The notes beneath the pieces were generated by a model. The model was not told where the DNA came from and searched no databases. It saw only the letters and a program-made list of their open reading frames with translations. 8,842 bases of DNA from Betaproteobacteria bacterium (GTDB lineage Bacteria; Pseudomonadota; Gammaproteobacteria; Burkholderiales; SG8-39): assembly GCA_019237595.1 (NCBI GenBank), contig JAFAGU010000275.1, forward strand, positions 1 to 8,842, given 5' to 3'. Position 1 is the stretch's first letter; the number at the start of each line of letters is the position of its first letter. Below are positions 1 through 6,181 of the stretch, in pieces. The position numbers were made by a program, and so were the translations under genes.

Positions 1-1224
1 ACGCGCCAGGCAAAAGGCGCCGCCACGGGCGTGACGCTGGCCGAGGTGAGCGCTCGCGACCTCGCCCGCATCCCGACCGGCCTCGCCGAGCTCGACCGGG
101 CGCTCGGCGGCGGGCTCGTCGCCGGGCAGGTGGCGCTCCTCGGCGGCGATCCCGGAATCGGCAAGTCCACTTTGCTCCTGCAGGCGGTTTGCTCTTCCGG
201 CCTCTCGGATGGTTCCTTATATGTGACGGGCGAAGAATCCGCGGACCAGGTCGCGGGCAGGGCGAAGCGCCTGGAGCTCGAAGTCGGCGAAGTGCGCCTG
301 CTCGCCGAGACGCAGCTCGAGCGGATCCTCGGGGCGCTCGAGGCGGCGCGTCCCAAGGTGGCCGTGGTGGATTCCATTCAGACGGTGTGGTCGGAGGCGC
401 TCCAGTCGGCGCCGGGCTCGGTCGCGCAGGTGCGCGAGTGCGCCGCGCAACTCACGCGGTACGCGAAGCATGCCGGCACGGCGCTCCTCCTGATCGGGCA
501 CGTCACTAAGGAAGGCGCCATCGCGGGGCCGCGCGTGCTGGAGCACATCGTCGACACGGTGCTCTACTTCGAGGGCGATCCGAACTCCAGCTTCCGCCTC
601 GTGCGCGCGGTGAAAAACCGCTTCGGCGCCGTCAACGAGCTCGGCGTTTTCGCGATGACCGAAAAAGGCCTGAAGGGCGTCGCGAATCCCTCGCGCCTTT
701 TCCTCAGCCAGCACGGCAAGCCCGTCCCCGGATCGTGCGTGCTGGCGACGCTCGAAGGCACGCGCCCGCTCCTCGTGGAGATCCAGGCGCTCGTGGACTC
801 CGCACATTCGCCCAACCCGCGCCGGCTCTCCGTGGGCCTCGAGCAGAACCGCCTGGCCATGCTTCTCGCAGTGCTGCATCGCCATGCGGGCATCGCCACG
901 TGGGAGCAGGACGTTTTCGTCAACGCCGTGGGCGGCGTGCGCATTGCCGAGCCGGCAGCGGACCTCGCCGTCACGCTTGCCATCGTCTCCTCGCTCGCCG
1001 ATCGGCCGATTCCGGAGAAGATCGCGGTCTTCGGCGAGATCGGGCTCGCCGGCGAGGTGCGTCCGGCCCCGCGCGGCCAGGAACGCCTGCGCGAGGCGAC
1101 GAAGCTCGGCTTCGAGAAAGCGATCATTCCCGCGGCGAACCAGCCGAAGGCGAGGATCGCGGGTCTCGAGGTTTTGGCGGTGGAGCGGATCGATCAGGCG
1201 GTCGCCGCGCTGAGAAATCTTTGA
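1..1224 (+). CDS. radA: DNA repair/recombination protein RadA (Sms), 5'-truncated by the window edge
   Basis: RadA is a RecA-like ATPase that acts in the cytoplasm on recombination intermediates, helping branch migration and processing of repair and stalled-fork structures. The frame is open from base 1, so the gene begins upstream. About 407 codons are present against roughly 460 in E. coli RadA, and the missing part is the N-terminal CxxC zinc finger; the GTG at 31 is internal and not the true start. Visible are the Walker A motif GGDPGIGKST (about codons 48-57 from base 1), a Walker B-like strand ending VAVVDSIQTV, and the RadA-specific KNRFG motif near base 616. A Lon-protease-like C-terminal domain follows, with DVFVNAVGGVRI, the VFGEIGLAGEVRP segment and the AIIPAANQPK segment. 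The stop is TGA at 1222-1224. The convergent hpnE stop lies 4 bp further on, and no terminator is apparent between them. Family identification is secure. Confidence 0.97.
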   Translation, partial: TRQAKGAATGVTLAEVSARDLARIPTGLAELDRALGGGLVAGQVALLGGDPGIGKSTLLLQAVCSSGLSDGSLYVTGEESADQVAGRAKRLELEVGEVRLLAETQLERILGALEAARPKVAVVDSIQTVWSEALQSAPGSVAQVRECAAQLTRYAKHAGTALLLIGHVTKEGAIAGPRVLEHIVDTVLYFEGDPNSSFRLVRAVKNRFGAVNELGVFAMTEKGLKGVANPSRLFLSQHGKPVPGSCVLATLEGTRPLLVEIQALVDSAHSPNPRRLSVGLEQNRLAMLLAVLHRHAGIATWEQDVFVNAVGGVRIAEPAADLAVTLAIVSSLADRPIPEKIAVFGEIGLAGEVRPAPRGQERLREATKLGFEKAIIPAANQPKARIAGLEVLAVERIDQAVAALRNL

Positions 1225-1228
1225 TCCG

Positions 1229-2425
1229 CTAGCCGAGCGCGGCGCGCGCGGCGCGGACGCCGCTTCGCACGGCGGCTTCCAGCGTGGGCGGGTATTCGGG
1301 GTCGGTGTAGTCGCCGGCGAGGATGACGCCGGGAAAGGCGAGCCGCACGCCCTTCGCTGCCGGAGTGCAGGCAACCGTCGCTCGCTTCTCGGCGATGACG
1401 AGGGACCAGTCGGGTCGCGGCAGGCCGGGAATCCAGCGCGCGAGCTCATCATGGCAGCGACCCGCGAGCTCTTCGTGGCCGAGCTGCTGGTGATCGCCTT
1501 GGGCGCTGATCACGCACGCCAGGCGGCCGTTTTCGCCATTGAGCGCTCCGCGGTCGAACACCCATTGCACGAGCCCATCGGCCAATCCCATCATCGGGAA
1601 GTGAAGGCGCATGCTCGCCGGGTACTGGAGGTAGCAGGTGTAGATCGGCTGGTAATGGAACTCGGGCGCCGGAAGGAGCGCTTTCAGCTGGTGCGGCCCC
1701 ACGGCGACGATCACGGAGGCGAACTCCTTCTTCAGCTCGTCCACATCCTTCACGGGAGTCCTGTAGAGAATACGCCCGCCATGGGCTTCGACGAATCGGG
1801 CCGCCGGTTCGGGGAAGAGTCCCGAGAGATCGATGCGAGGAAGCAGCAAGTCGCTCGCGCCTCGGCCGCCAAAGAGGGCATCGCGGAGCACGACCAGGAA
1901 CGCCTGGGCCGAGGCCTCGCTTGCCGATGTGTTGAGCGCCGACACGCAGAGCGGTCGCCAGACGTAGTGCGCGATGGCGCCGCCTTGCTCGAACCTCTCC
2001 AGGAGATCTTCCACCGAAACGTCTTCGTCGAGCTCGAAGCCCGCGCGCTTCATCGCCGACATGAAGCGCAATGCGCCCAGGCGCTCCGAGAGCGGGATAC
2101 GGCCCGCGAAGAGGAGCGCGCCAGCGACGCCGAGCAAGCCGGCACGCATGCGGAAGCCGTCGAAGTACCGCAAGTCGAGCGGCATGCGCAGCAGCGCATG
2201 GTCGGATACTCCGACAGTGCGCATCAGGCGCAGGAGCTCGCCGTAGGCGCCGATGAGGATGTGCTGGCCGTTGTCGAGCTCGCGGCCTTGCGCGGACACG
2301 CGGCGCGCCCGCCCGCCCGGCACGGCCAGCGCCTCGAAAACGGTCACCGGCACGCCGCGTCCTGCGAGCTCCACGGCGGCCGCCATTCCCGCGTAGCCGG
2401 CGCCGACCACCGCGACCGGGGGCAT
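1229..2425 (-). CDS. hpnE: Hydroxysqualene dehydroxylase HpnE (FAD-dependent, amine-oxidase fold)
   Basis: HpnE carries out the last step of the bacterial three-enzyme squalene route, the FAD-dependent reductive removal of the hydroxyl from hydroxysqualene. The 398-residue product opens with a dinucleotide-binding Rossmann motif (G8-x-G10-x-x-G13), an acidic residue at the end of the second strand (E31), and the PGGRARR motif at about 36-42 typical of phytoene-desaturase/amine-oxidase relatives. The C-terminus has the matching FAD motif LAGDYTDPEYPPTLEAAVRS (369-388). The WRPLCVSALNTS segment near 156-167 is characteristic of the squalene-associated desaturase subfamily. The ATG start at 2425 sits 2 bp after the hpnD stop, so it is last in hpnC-hpnD-hpnE and probably translationally coupled. 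A G-rich stretch at the end of hpnD could serve as the ribosome-binding site. Length is normal to slightly short for the family. Older annotations call this a squalene-associated FAD-dependent desaturase. Confidence 0.93.
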   Translation of the reverse strand: MPPVAVVGAGYAGMAAAVELAGRGVPVTVFEALAVPGGRARRVSAQGRELDNGQHILIGAYGELLRLMRTVGVSDHALLRMPLDLRYFDGFRMRAGLLGVAGALLFAGRIPLSERLGALRFMSAMKRAGFELDEDVSVEDLLERFEQGGAIAHYVWRPLCVSALNTSASEASAQAFLVVLRDALFGGRGASDLLLPRIDLSGLFPEPAARFVEAHGGRILYRTPVKDVDELKKEFASVIVAVGPHQLKALLPAPEFHYQPIYTCYLQYPASMRLHFPMMGLADGLVQWVFDRGALNGENGRLACVISAQGDHQQLGHEELAGRCHDELARWIPGLPRPDWSLVIAEKRATVACTPAAKGVRLAFPGVILAGDYTDPEYPPTLEAAVRSGVRAARAALG

Positions 2426-2427
2426 CG

Positions 2428-3261
2428 CTATGCGCCCACCCAGGTCTTCCAGGCGATCCAGAGCTTGCGAAGCGGAGTGAGCGAAGTGCGGCGCGAGAGG
2501 ACGCGAAAGCCGTCGCGCTCGATCTCATCGAGGAGGACGCGGTAGATGGCCGCCATGATGAGGCCCGCACGCTGCGCCTTGCGGTCTTCCGGCGGCAGCG
2601 CCGCGAATGCGCGAGCGTAGTAGTCCTTGGCTCGTTCGGCCTCGAACGAGACGAGATTCGTGAACGCCTCCGTTTCATTGCCCTTGAGGATGTCCGCCGC
2701 AGGCACGCCGAAGCGCTTGAGGTCCTCCATCGGCAAATAGATGCGGTTCTTCCGCGCGTCTTCGCCGACGTCGCGCACGATGTTGGTGAGCTGGAAGGCG
2801 ATGCCGAGCTTCTCCGCGTATTCGAGCGTGCGCGGATTCCCGTAGCCGAAGATGCCGGCGGCGAGCACGCCCACCACGCCGGCGACGCGATGGCAGTAGC
2901 GCTCGAGCGCCGGCCAGTCGAGATAGCGCGTCTGCGTGAGGTCCATCTCCATGCCGTCGATGATGAGGAGCAGGTTTTCCTTCCCGAGCGAGAAGGCCTG
3001 GAGGTGCGGGAAGAGGGCGCGGCTGACCGGATGCTGCGGATTGCCGGCATAAAGATTCTCGACTTCGCGGCGCCACCAGGCGAGCTTCGTCGCCGCCACC
3101 TGGGGCTCGAGCGACTCGTCGACGATGTCGTCGACCTCGCGGCAAAAGGCGTAGAGCGCCGTGATCGCGCGGCGCCGCTCGCGCGGCAGGAATAGGAACG
3201 AGTAGTAGAAGCTCGAGCCGCTGGCCGCCGCCTTTTCCTGGCAGTACTCGTCCGGCGTCAT
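2428..3261 (-). CDS. hpnD: Presqualene diphosphate synthase HpnD
   Basis: HpnD condenses two farnesyl diphosphate molecules to presqualene diphosphate, the first committed step of squalene formation in bacteria that lack a one-enzyme squalene synthase. The 277-residue protein is an all-helical squalene/phytoene synthase family member. The first aspartate-rich motif is D44-D-I-V-D48-E and the second is D164-V-G-E-D168 followed by ARKNRIYLP; both bind the Mg-diphosphate of the substrate. No signal peptide is visible. The ATG start at 3261 overlaps the hpnC stop as ATGA (3258-3261), and the N-terminus MTPDEYCQEKAAASGSSFYY fits the family. It is distinguished from its paralogue HpnC next door by the N-terminal pattern and the second acidic motif. 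Assigning D versus C rests on resemblance to characterised modules and on gene order; membership of the family itself is certain. Confidence 0.92.
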   Translation of the reverse strand: MTPDEYCQEKAAASGSSFYYSFLFLPRERRRAITALYAFCREVDDIVDESLEPQVAATKLAWWRREVENLYAGNPQHPVSRALFPHLQAFSLGKENLLLIIDGMEMDLTQTRYLDWPALERYCHRVAGVVGVLAAGIFGYGNPRTLEYAEKLGIAFQLTNIVRDVGEDARKNRIYLPMEDLKRFGVPAADILKGNETEAFTNLVSFEAERAKDYYARAFAALPPEDRKAQRAGLIMAAIYRVLLDEIERDGFRVLSRRTSLTPLRKLWIAWKTWVGA

Positions 3262-4064
3262 GCCGCGCGCGCGAGCACGAGCGGCCAGTCGAACGCGCCG
3301 AGGACCGGCCGCCTGCGGAAGACGTCGTAGCCGGCGCGCTCGATCTTCTCGAGGATGCGAAGCCCGCCCTGGACGGTGGCGCGGATCTCGAGGCCGATGC
3401 GCCCGGGAAGCTCGCGCCCGAGCTCGGCGCCGGAAAGCATCAGCTCTCTCGTTCGTTGAACTTGAAAACCAAGCAGGGCCTTCCAGGCGGCGTCGCAGGT
3501 CTTCTCGATCAGGTGCAGCTCGCCGACACCGAAGCGGCGCATTTCGTCCTGCGGCAGGTAGACGCGGTTGTCGTTCGTGTAGTCGACGTCCACGTCCTGC
3601 CAGAAGTTGATGAGCTGCAGCGCGGTGCAGATCGCGTCGGAGGCCGCAAAATCTCGCTCAGCCGTTCGTTTGAAAAGATGCAGGAGCAGCCGGCCCACCG
3701 GATTCGCAGAGCGCCGGCAGTAATGGAGGAGCTCGTCGTAGCTCGCGTAGCGTTTTTTCGTCACGTCCTGCGTAAACGCATCGAGCAGGTCCTCGAAGAG
3801 GTGTAGCGGCAGGCCGTGCGCGCGCACGGCGCGCTCGAGCTCCCGAAAGACCGGATCTTCTGGCGTGCGCCCGGCTGCAATTGTTACAAGCTCCGCCCGA
3901 TACGCTGCGAGCTTTCCGAGCCGAACCTGCGACGGATCGTCGCCTTCGTCGGCGAAATCGTCGGCGTTGCGGGCGAAGCGATAGATGGCTTCAACCGGGC
4001 GGCGCAGCGCCGCCGGCAGCAGCAGCGAGGCCACCGGGAAGTTCTCGTAATGTGCGACCCCCAC
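3258..4064 (-). CDS. hpnC: Hydroxysqualene synthase HpnC
   Basis: HpnC converts presqualene diphosphate to hydroxysqualene, which HpnE then reduces to squalene. The 268-residue product is a second squalene/phytoene synthase family member, with motifs D35-D-F-A-D39-E and D157-V-D-V-D161, then DNRVYLP. The N-terminal HYENFPVASLLLP segment is typical of HpnC and fixes the start close to residue 1. The only suitable start is GTG at 4062-4064; no Shine-Dalgarno sequence precedes it, and the next in-frame methionine is deep in the protein. It is the promoter-proximal gene of hpnC-hpnD-hpnE and overlaps hpnD by four bases. Its start faces the tRNA-Leu promoter across about 40 bp, and a possible -10 box lies only 8 bp upstream of the GTG, which would give a leaderless or nearly leaderless message (inference). 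The start codon is slightly less certain than the gene. Confidence 0.91.
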   Translation of the reverse strand: MGVAHYENFPVASLLLPAALRRPVEAIYRFARNADDFADEGDDPSQVRLGKLAAYRAELVTIAAGRTPEDPVFRELERAVRAHGLPLHLFEDLLDAFTQDVTKKRYASYDELLHYCRRSANPVGRLLLHLFKRTAERDFAASDAICTALQLINFWQDVDVDYTNDNRVYLPQDEMRRFGVGELHLIEKTCDAAWKALLGFQVQRTRELMLSGAELGRELPGRIGLEIRATVQGGLRILEKIERAGYDVFRRRPVLGAFDWPLVLARAA

Positions 4065-4071
4065 GCGAAGG

Positions 4072-4077
4072 TATAAT
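4072..4077 (+). promoter_or_regulatory. Probable -10 box of the tRNA-Leu (and tig-clpP-clpX) promoter
   Basis: A perfect TATAAT hexamer lies 25 bp before the first base of mature tRNA-Leu, which would put the transcription start near 4084 and give a 5' leader of about 19 nt for RNase P to remove. No good TTGACA-like -35 box is found at 15-19 bp spacing (the candidates around 4047-4056 match poorly). That stretch is also the start of hpnC on the other strand and so is constrained by coding. The call rests on the exact -10 match and its placement. Confidence 0.6.
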
Positions 4078-4102
4078 ACGTTGTTTTTGCCCGTTTTTTC
4101 GC

Positions 4103-4185
4103 GCGAGCGTGGCGGAATTGGTAGACGCAGTGGATTTAGGTTCCACCGGGCAACCGTGGGGGTTCGAGTCCCTCCGCTCGCACCA
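4103..4185 (+). tRNA. tRNA-Leu, anticodon UAG (reads CUN codons), CCA encoded
   Basis: A complete class II tRNA folds by eye. The acceptor stem GCGAGCG (4103-4109) pairs with CGCTCGC (4175-4181), followed by discriminator A and an encoded CCA (4183-4185). The D arm holds GGTAGACGC. The anticodon stem GTGGA/TCCAC (4130-4134 with 4142-4146) encloses loop TTTAGGT with TAG at 4137-4139. The long variable arm CGG-GCAA-CCG (4147-4156) is the leucine/serine hallmark. The T arm is GGGGG/CCCTC around TTCGAGT and contains one G-U pair. tig begins 41 bp downstream with no terminator between, so co-transcription followed by processing is likely. There is no sign of an integrated element at its 3' end. 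Confidence 0.98.
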
Positions 4186-4226
4186 TCGCGCGTAACGGCG
4201 AGAGCTTAAACAGAAGAGAAAGGAAG

Positions 4227-5534
4227 ATGGCGGAAAACGTGGAGACCCTGGGAACGCTGGAGCGGCGCGTGTCGATGCGCGTGACGCTGAAGGAAGTCGA
4301 CGAGCAGGTGGAGGAGCGCCTGAAGAAATTGGCGCGCGAAGCGCGCATGCCGGGCTTCCGCCCGGGCAAGGTGCCGATGAAGTTCGTGCAGCAGACCTAC
4401 GGCGACCAGGTCCGCTCCGAAGTGCTCGGCGACGCCGTGCAGAAAGCCTTCACGCAAGCGGTGAAGGACGCGAACCTGAGGGTCGCGGGCTATCCGAAGA
4501 TCGAGCGGAAGGAAGAAGCCTCCGGCGCCGGGTCGCTCGAGTTCAGCGCGACGTTCGAGGTGTATCCCGAGGTGAAGATCGGCGACCTGTCGGGCGCGAG
4601 CATCGAGCGTCCGCAGGTCGAGGTCGGCGACGCGGAAGTGGAGAAGACGATCGAGATCCTGCGCCGCCAGCGCGCGCGGCCGATCGAGGCGAGCCGCCCG
4701 GCGAAGGATGGCGACCGGCTCACGGTGGATTTCCGCGGCACGATCGGCGGCGAGCCCTTCGAGGGCGGCACGGCCACCGGCTTCGCGTTCATCCTGGGCG
4801 AAGGCAAGATGCTTCCGGAGTTCGAGGCCGCGGCGCGCGGCATGTCGCCGGGCGAGAAGAAGACCTTCGATCTCAAATTTCCCGACGACTACCACGGCAA
4901 GAACGTCGCGGGGAAGCAGGCTTCCTTCGAGATTTCCCTCCACAAAGTGGAAGAGCCCCAGCTTCCCGCGCTCGACGCGGAGTTTGCAAGATCGCTCGGC
5001 GTCGCGGACGGCGACGTGGCGAAGATGCGCACGGAAGTGCGCGGAAACGTCGAGCGCGAGGTGAAAAAGCGCGTCGACGCCAGGGTGAAGGCGCAGGCGC
5101 TGCAGGCGCTCCAGGACAGCACGCCCCTCGAGCTGCCGAAGGCGCTCATCGAGATGGAGTCGCAGGAGCTCGCGCAGCGCGCGGCCGGGGACCTGCAGGC
5201 GAGGGGCCTCAAGCCCGAGCAGATGCGCCTCGAGCCCAAGATGTTCGAGGAGAGCGCCAAGCGGCGGGTCGCGCTCGGTCTGCTGATTGCTGAGCTCGCC
5301 CGCGTGGAAAATTTGCAACCGAAGCCCGCCGAGGTGCGCGCGCTCGTGGAGCAGGAAGCGCAGACCTACGAGAGCCCCGCCGAGGTAGTAAAATGGTTCT
5401 ATATGCAACCGCAACGGTTGTCGGAAATGGAAAGCCTGGCGCTGGAAAGCAACGTCGTGAAATGGGTCCTGTCGAAGGCGAAGGTCGTCGACAAGCCCAC
5501 GCCCTTCGACGAACTCATGGAAACCAAAGCGTGA
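4227..5534 (+). CDS. tig: Trigger factor, ribosome-associated chaperone and peptidyl-prolyl isomerase
   Basis: Trigger factor docks beside the ribosomal exit tunnel and shelters nascent chains; it also has proline cis-trans isomerase activity. The product is 435 residues (E. coli 432). The N-terminal domain carries the ribosome-binding signature GFRPGKVP at 43-50, in the same place as in E. coli. A FKBP-type isomerase domain covers about 158-243, with DGDRLTVDFRGTIGGEPFEG, the FILGEGKMLPEFE segment and the FPDDYHGKNVAGK segment. The helical C-terminal domain with the substrate-binding arms runs from about 250 to the end. The ATG at 4227 is preceded by a purine-rich tract (4212-4226) and matches the family N-terminus. 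The gene lacks an evident promoter of its own after the tRNA and overlaps the clpP start by four bases (GTGA, 5531-5534), suggesting a tRNA-tig-clpP-clpX transcript. Confidence 0.98.
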   Translation: MAENVETLGTLERRVSMRVTLKEVDEQVEERLKKLAREARMPGFRPGKVPMKFVQQTYGDQVRSEVLGDAVQKAFTQAVKDANLRVAGYPKIERKEEASGAGSLEFSATFEVYPEVKIGDLSGASIERPQVEVGDAEVEKTIEILRRQRARPIEASRPAKDGDRLTVDFRGTIGGEPFEGGTATGFAFILGEGKMLPEFEAAARGMSPGEKKTFDLKFPDDYHGKNVAGKQASFEISLHKVEEPQLPALDAEFARSLGVADGDVAKMRTEVRGNVEREVKKRVDARVKAQALQALQDSTPLELPKALIEMESQELAQRAAGDLQARGLKPEQMRLEPKMFEESAKRRVALGLLIAELARVENLQPKPAEVRALVEQEAQTYESPAEVVKWFYMQPQRLSEMESLALESNVVKWVLSKAKVVDKPTPFDELMETKA

Positions 5535-6157
5535 ACTGGGAAAACCCGAACGTGGATCCGCGGGCCCTGGGGCTGATCCCCATGGTCATCGAGCAGTCGG
5601 GGCGCGGCGAGCGCGCCTACGACATTTATTCGCGGCTGTTGAAGGAAAGGGTCGTCTTCCTCGTCGGCCCGGTGACGGAAGTGACCGCGAACCTGATCGT
5701 GGCGCAGCTGCTCTTCCTGGAGTCGGAGAATCCCGACAAGGACATCTACTTCTACATCAACTCGCCGGGCGGCTCGGTTTCGGCGGGACTCGCGATCTAC
5801 GACACCATGCAGTTCATCAAGCCCGACGTGTCGACGCTGTGCGTCGGCCAGGCGGCGAGCATGGGCGCTTTCCTGCTCGCGTCGGGCGACAAGGACAAGC
5901 GCTATTGCCTGCCGAACTCGCGCGTCATGATCCACCAGCCCATGGGCGGCTTCCAGGGGCAGGCGACCGACATCGAGATCCACGCGAAGGAAATCCTCTA
6001 CCTGCGCGGGCGGCTGAACGAGCTGCTCGCCAAGCACACCGGCAAGCCCATCGAGACGATCGCGCGCGACACCGAGCGCGACTTTTTCATGGGGGCCGAA
6101 GACGCGGTAAAGTATGGCATCGCGGACCGGGTGCTGGTCAGCAGGGAAAACACGTAA
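5531..6157 (+). CDS. clpP: ATP-dependent Clp protease proteolytic subunit ClpP
   Basis: ClpP forms the tetradecameric serine-peptidase barrel that degrades proteins unfolded by ClpX or ClpA. The catalytic triad is visible: Ser110 in GQAASMGAF, His135 in VMIHQPMGG and Asp184 in RDTERDFF, one position off E. coli precursor numbering (111, 136, 185). The YINSPGGSVSAG oxyanion-loop segment is intact. I place the start at GTG 5531, giving 208 residues (E. coli 207). It overlaps the tig stop as GTGA and keeps the ALGLIPMVIEQ segment needed for the N-terminal gating loop. An ATG at 5582 would remove part of that loop, and starts further upstream would only add tig-overlapping sequence. The ribosome-binding site is weak (GGAAA about 8 nt before the GTG), consistent with translational coupling to tig. 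clpX follows after 24 bp. Confidence 0.96.
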   Translation: MNWENPNVDPRALGLIPMVIEQSGRGERAYDIYSRLLKERVVFLVGPVTEVTANLIVAQLLFLESENPDKDIYFYINSPGGSVSAGLAIYDTMQFIKPDVSTLCVGQAASMGAFLLASGDKDKRYCLPNSRVMIHQPMGGFQGQATDIEIHAKEILYLRGRLNELLAKHTGKPIETIARDTERDFFMGAEDAVKYGIADRVLVSRENT

Positions 6158-6181
6158 GGGGCGGGGAGAACACCTAACGAC

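Noticed and set aside
217..1452. 411-codon open frame on the minus strand opposite radA
   Set aside because: It runs opposite a well-conserved gene, has an Arg/Glu/Leu-rich composition typical of GC-rich antisense frames, and shows no recognisable domain.
1449..3050. 533-codon minus-strand frame overlapping hpnE and hpnD in another frame
   Set aside because: It is Arg/Ser/Ala-rich with no domain, while the overlapping hpnE and hpnD frames carry full family motifs.
4084..4099. T-runs (T5 at 4084-4088, T6 at 4094-4099) as a terminator
   Set aside because: No GC-rich hairpin precedes them on the plus strand, and they lie between the -10 box and the tRNA, where they are most simply the tRNA leader.
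4166..4226. tRNA-Leu 3' end as an integration (att) site
   Set aside because: The tRNA is followed directly by tig with no integrase, no repeat of the tRNA end, and no change in gene type; nothing suggests an inserted element.
5393..5530. Longer clpP start upstream, inside tig
   Set aside because: The added 46 residues have no ClpP similarity and are an out-of-frame reading of tig; GTG 5531 gives the normal family length.
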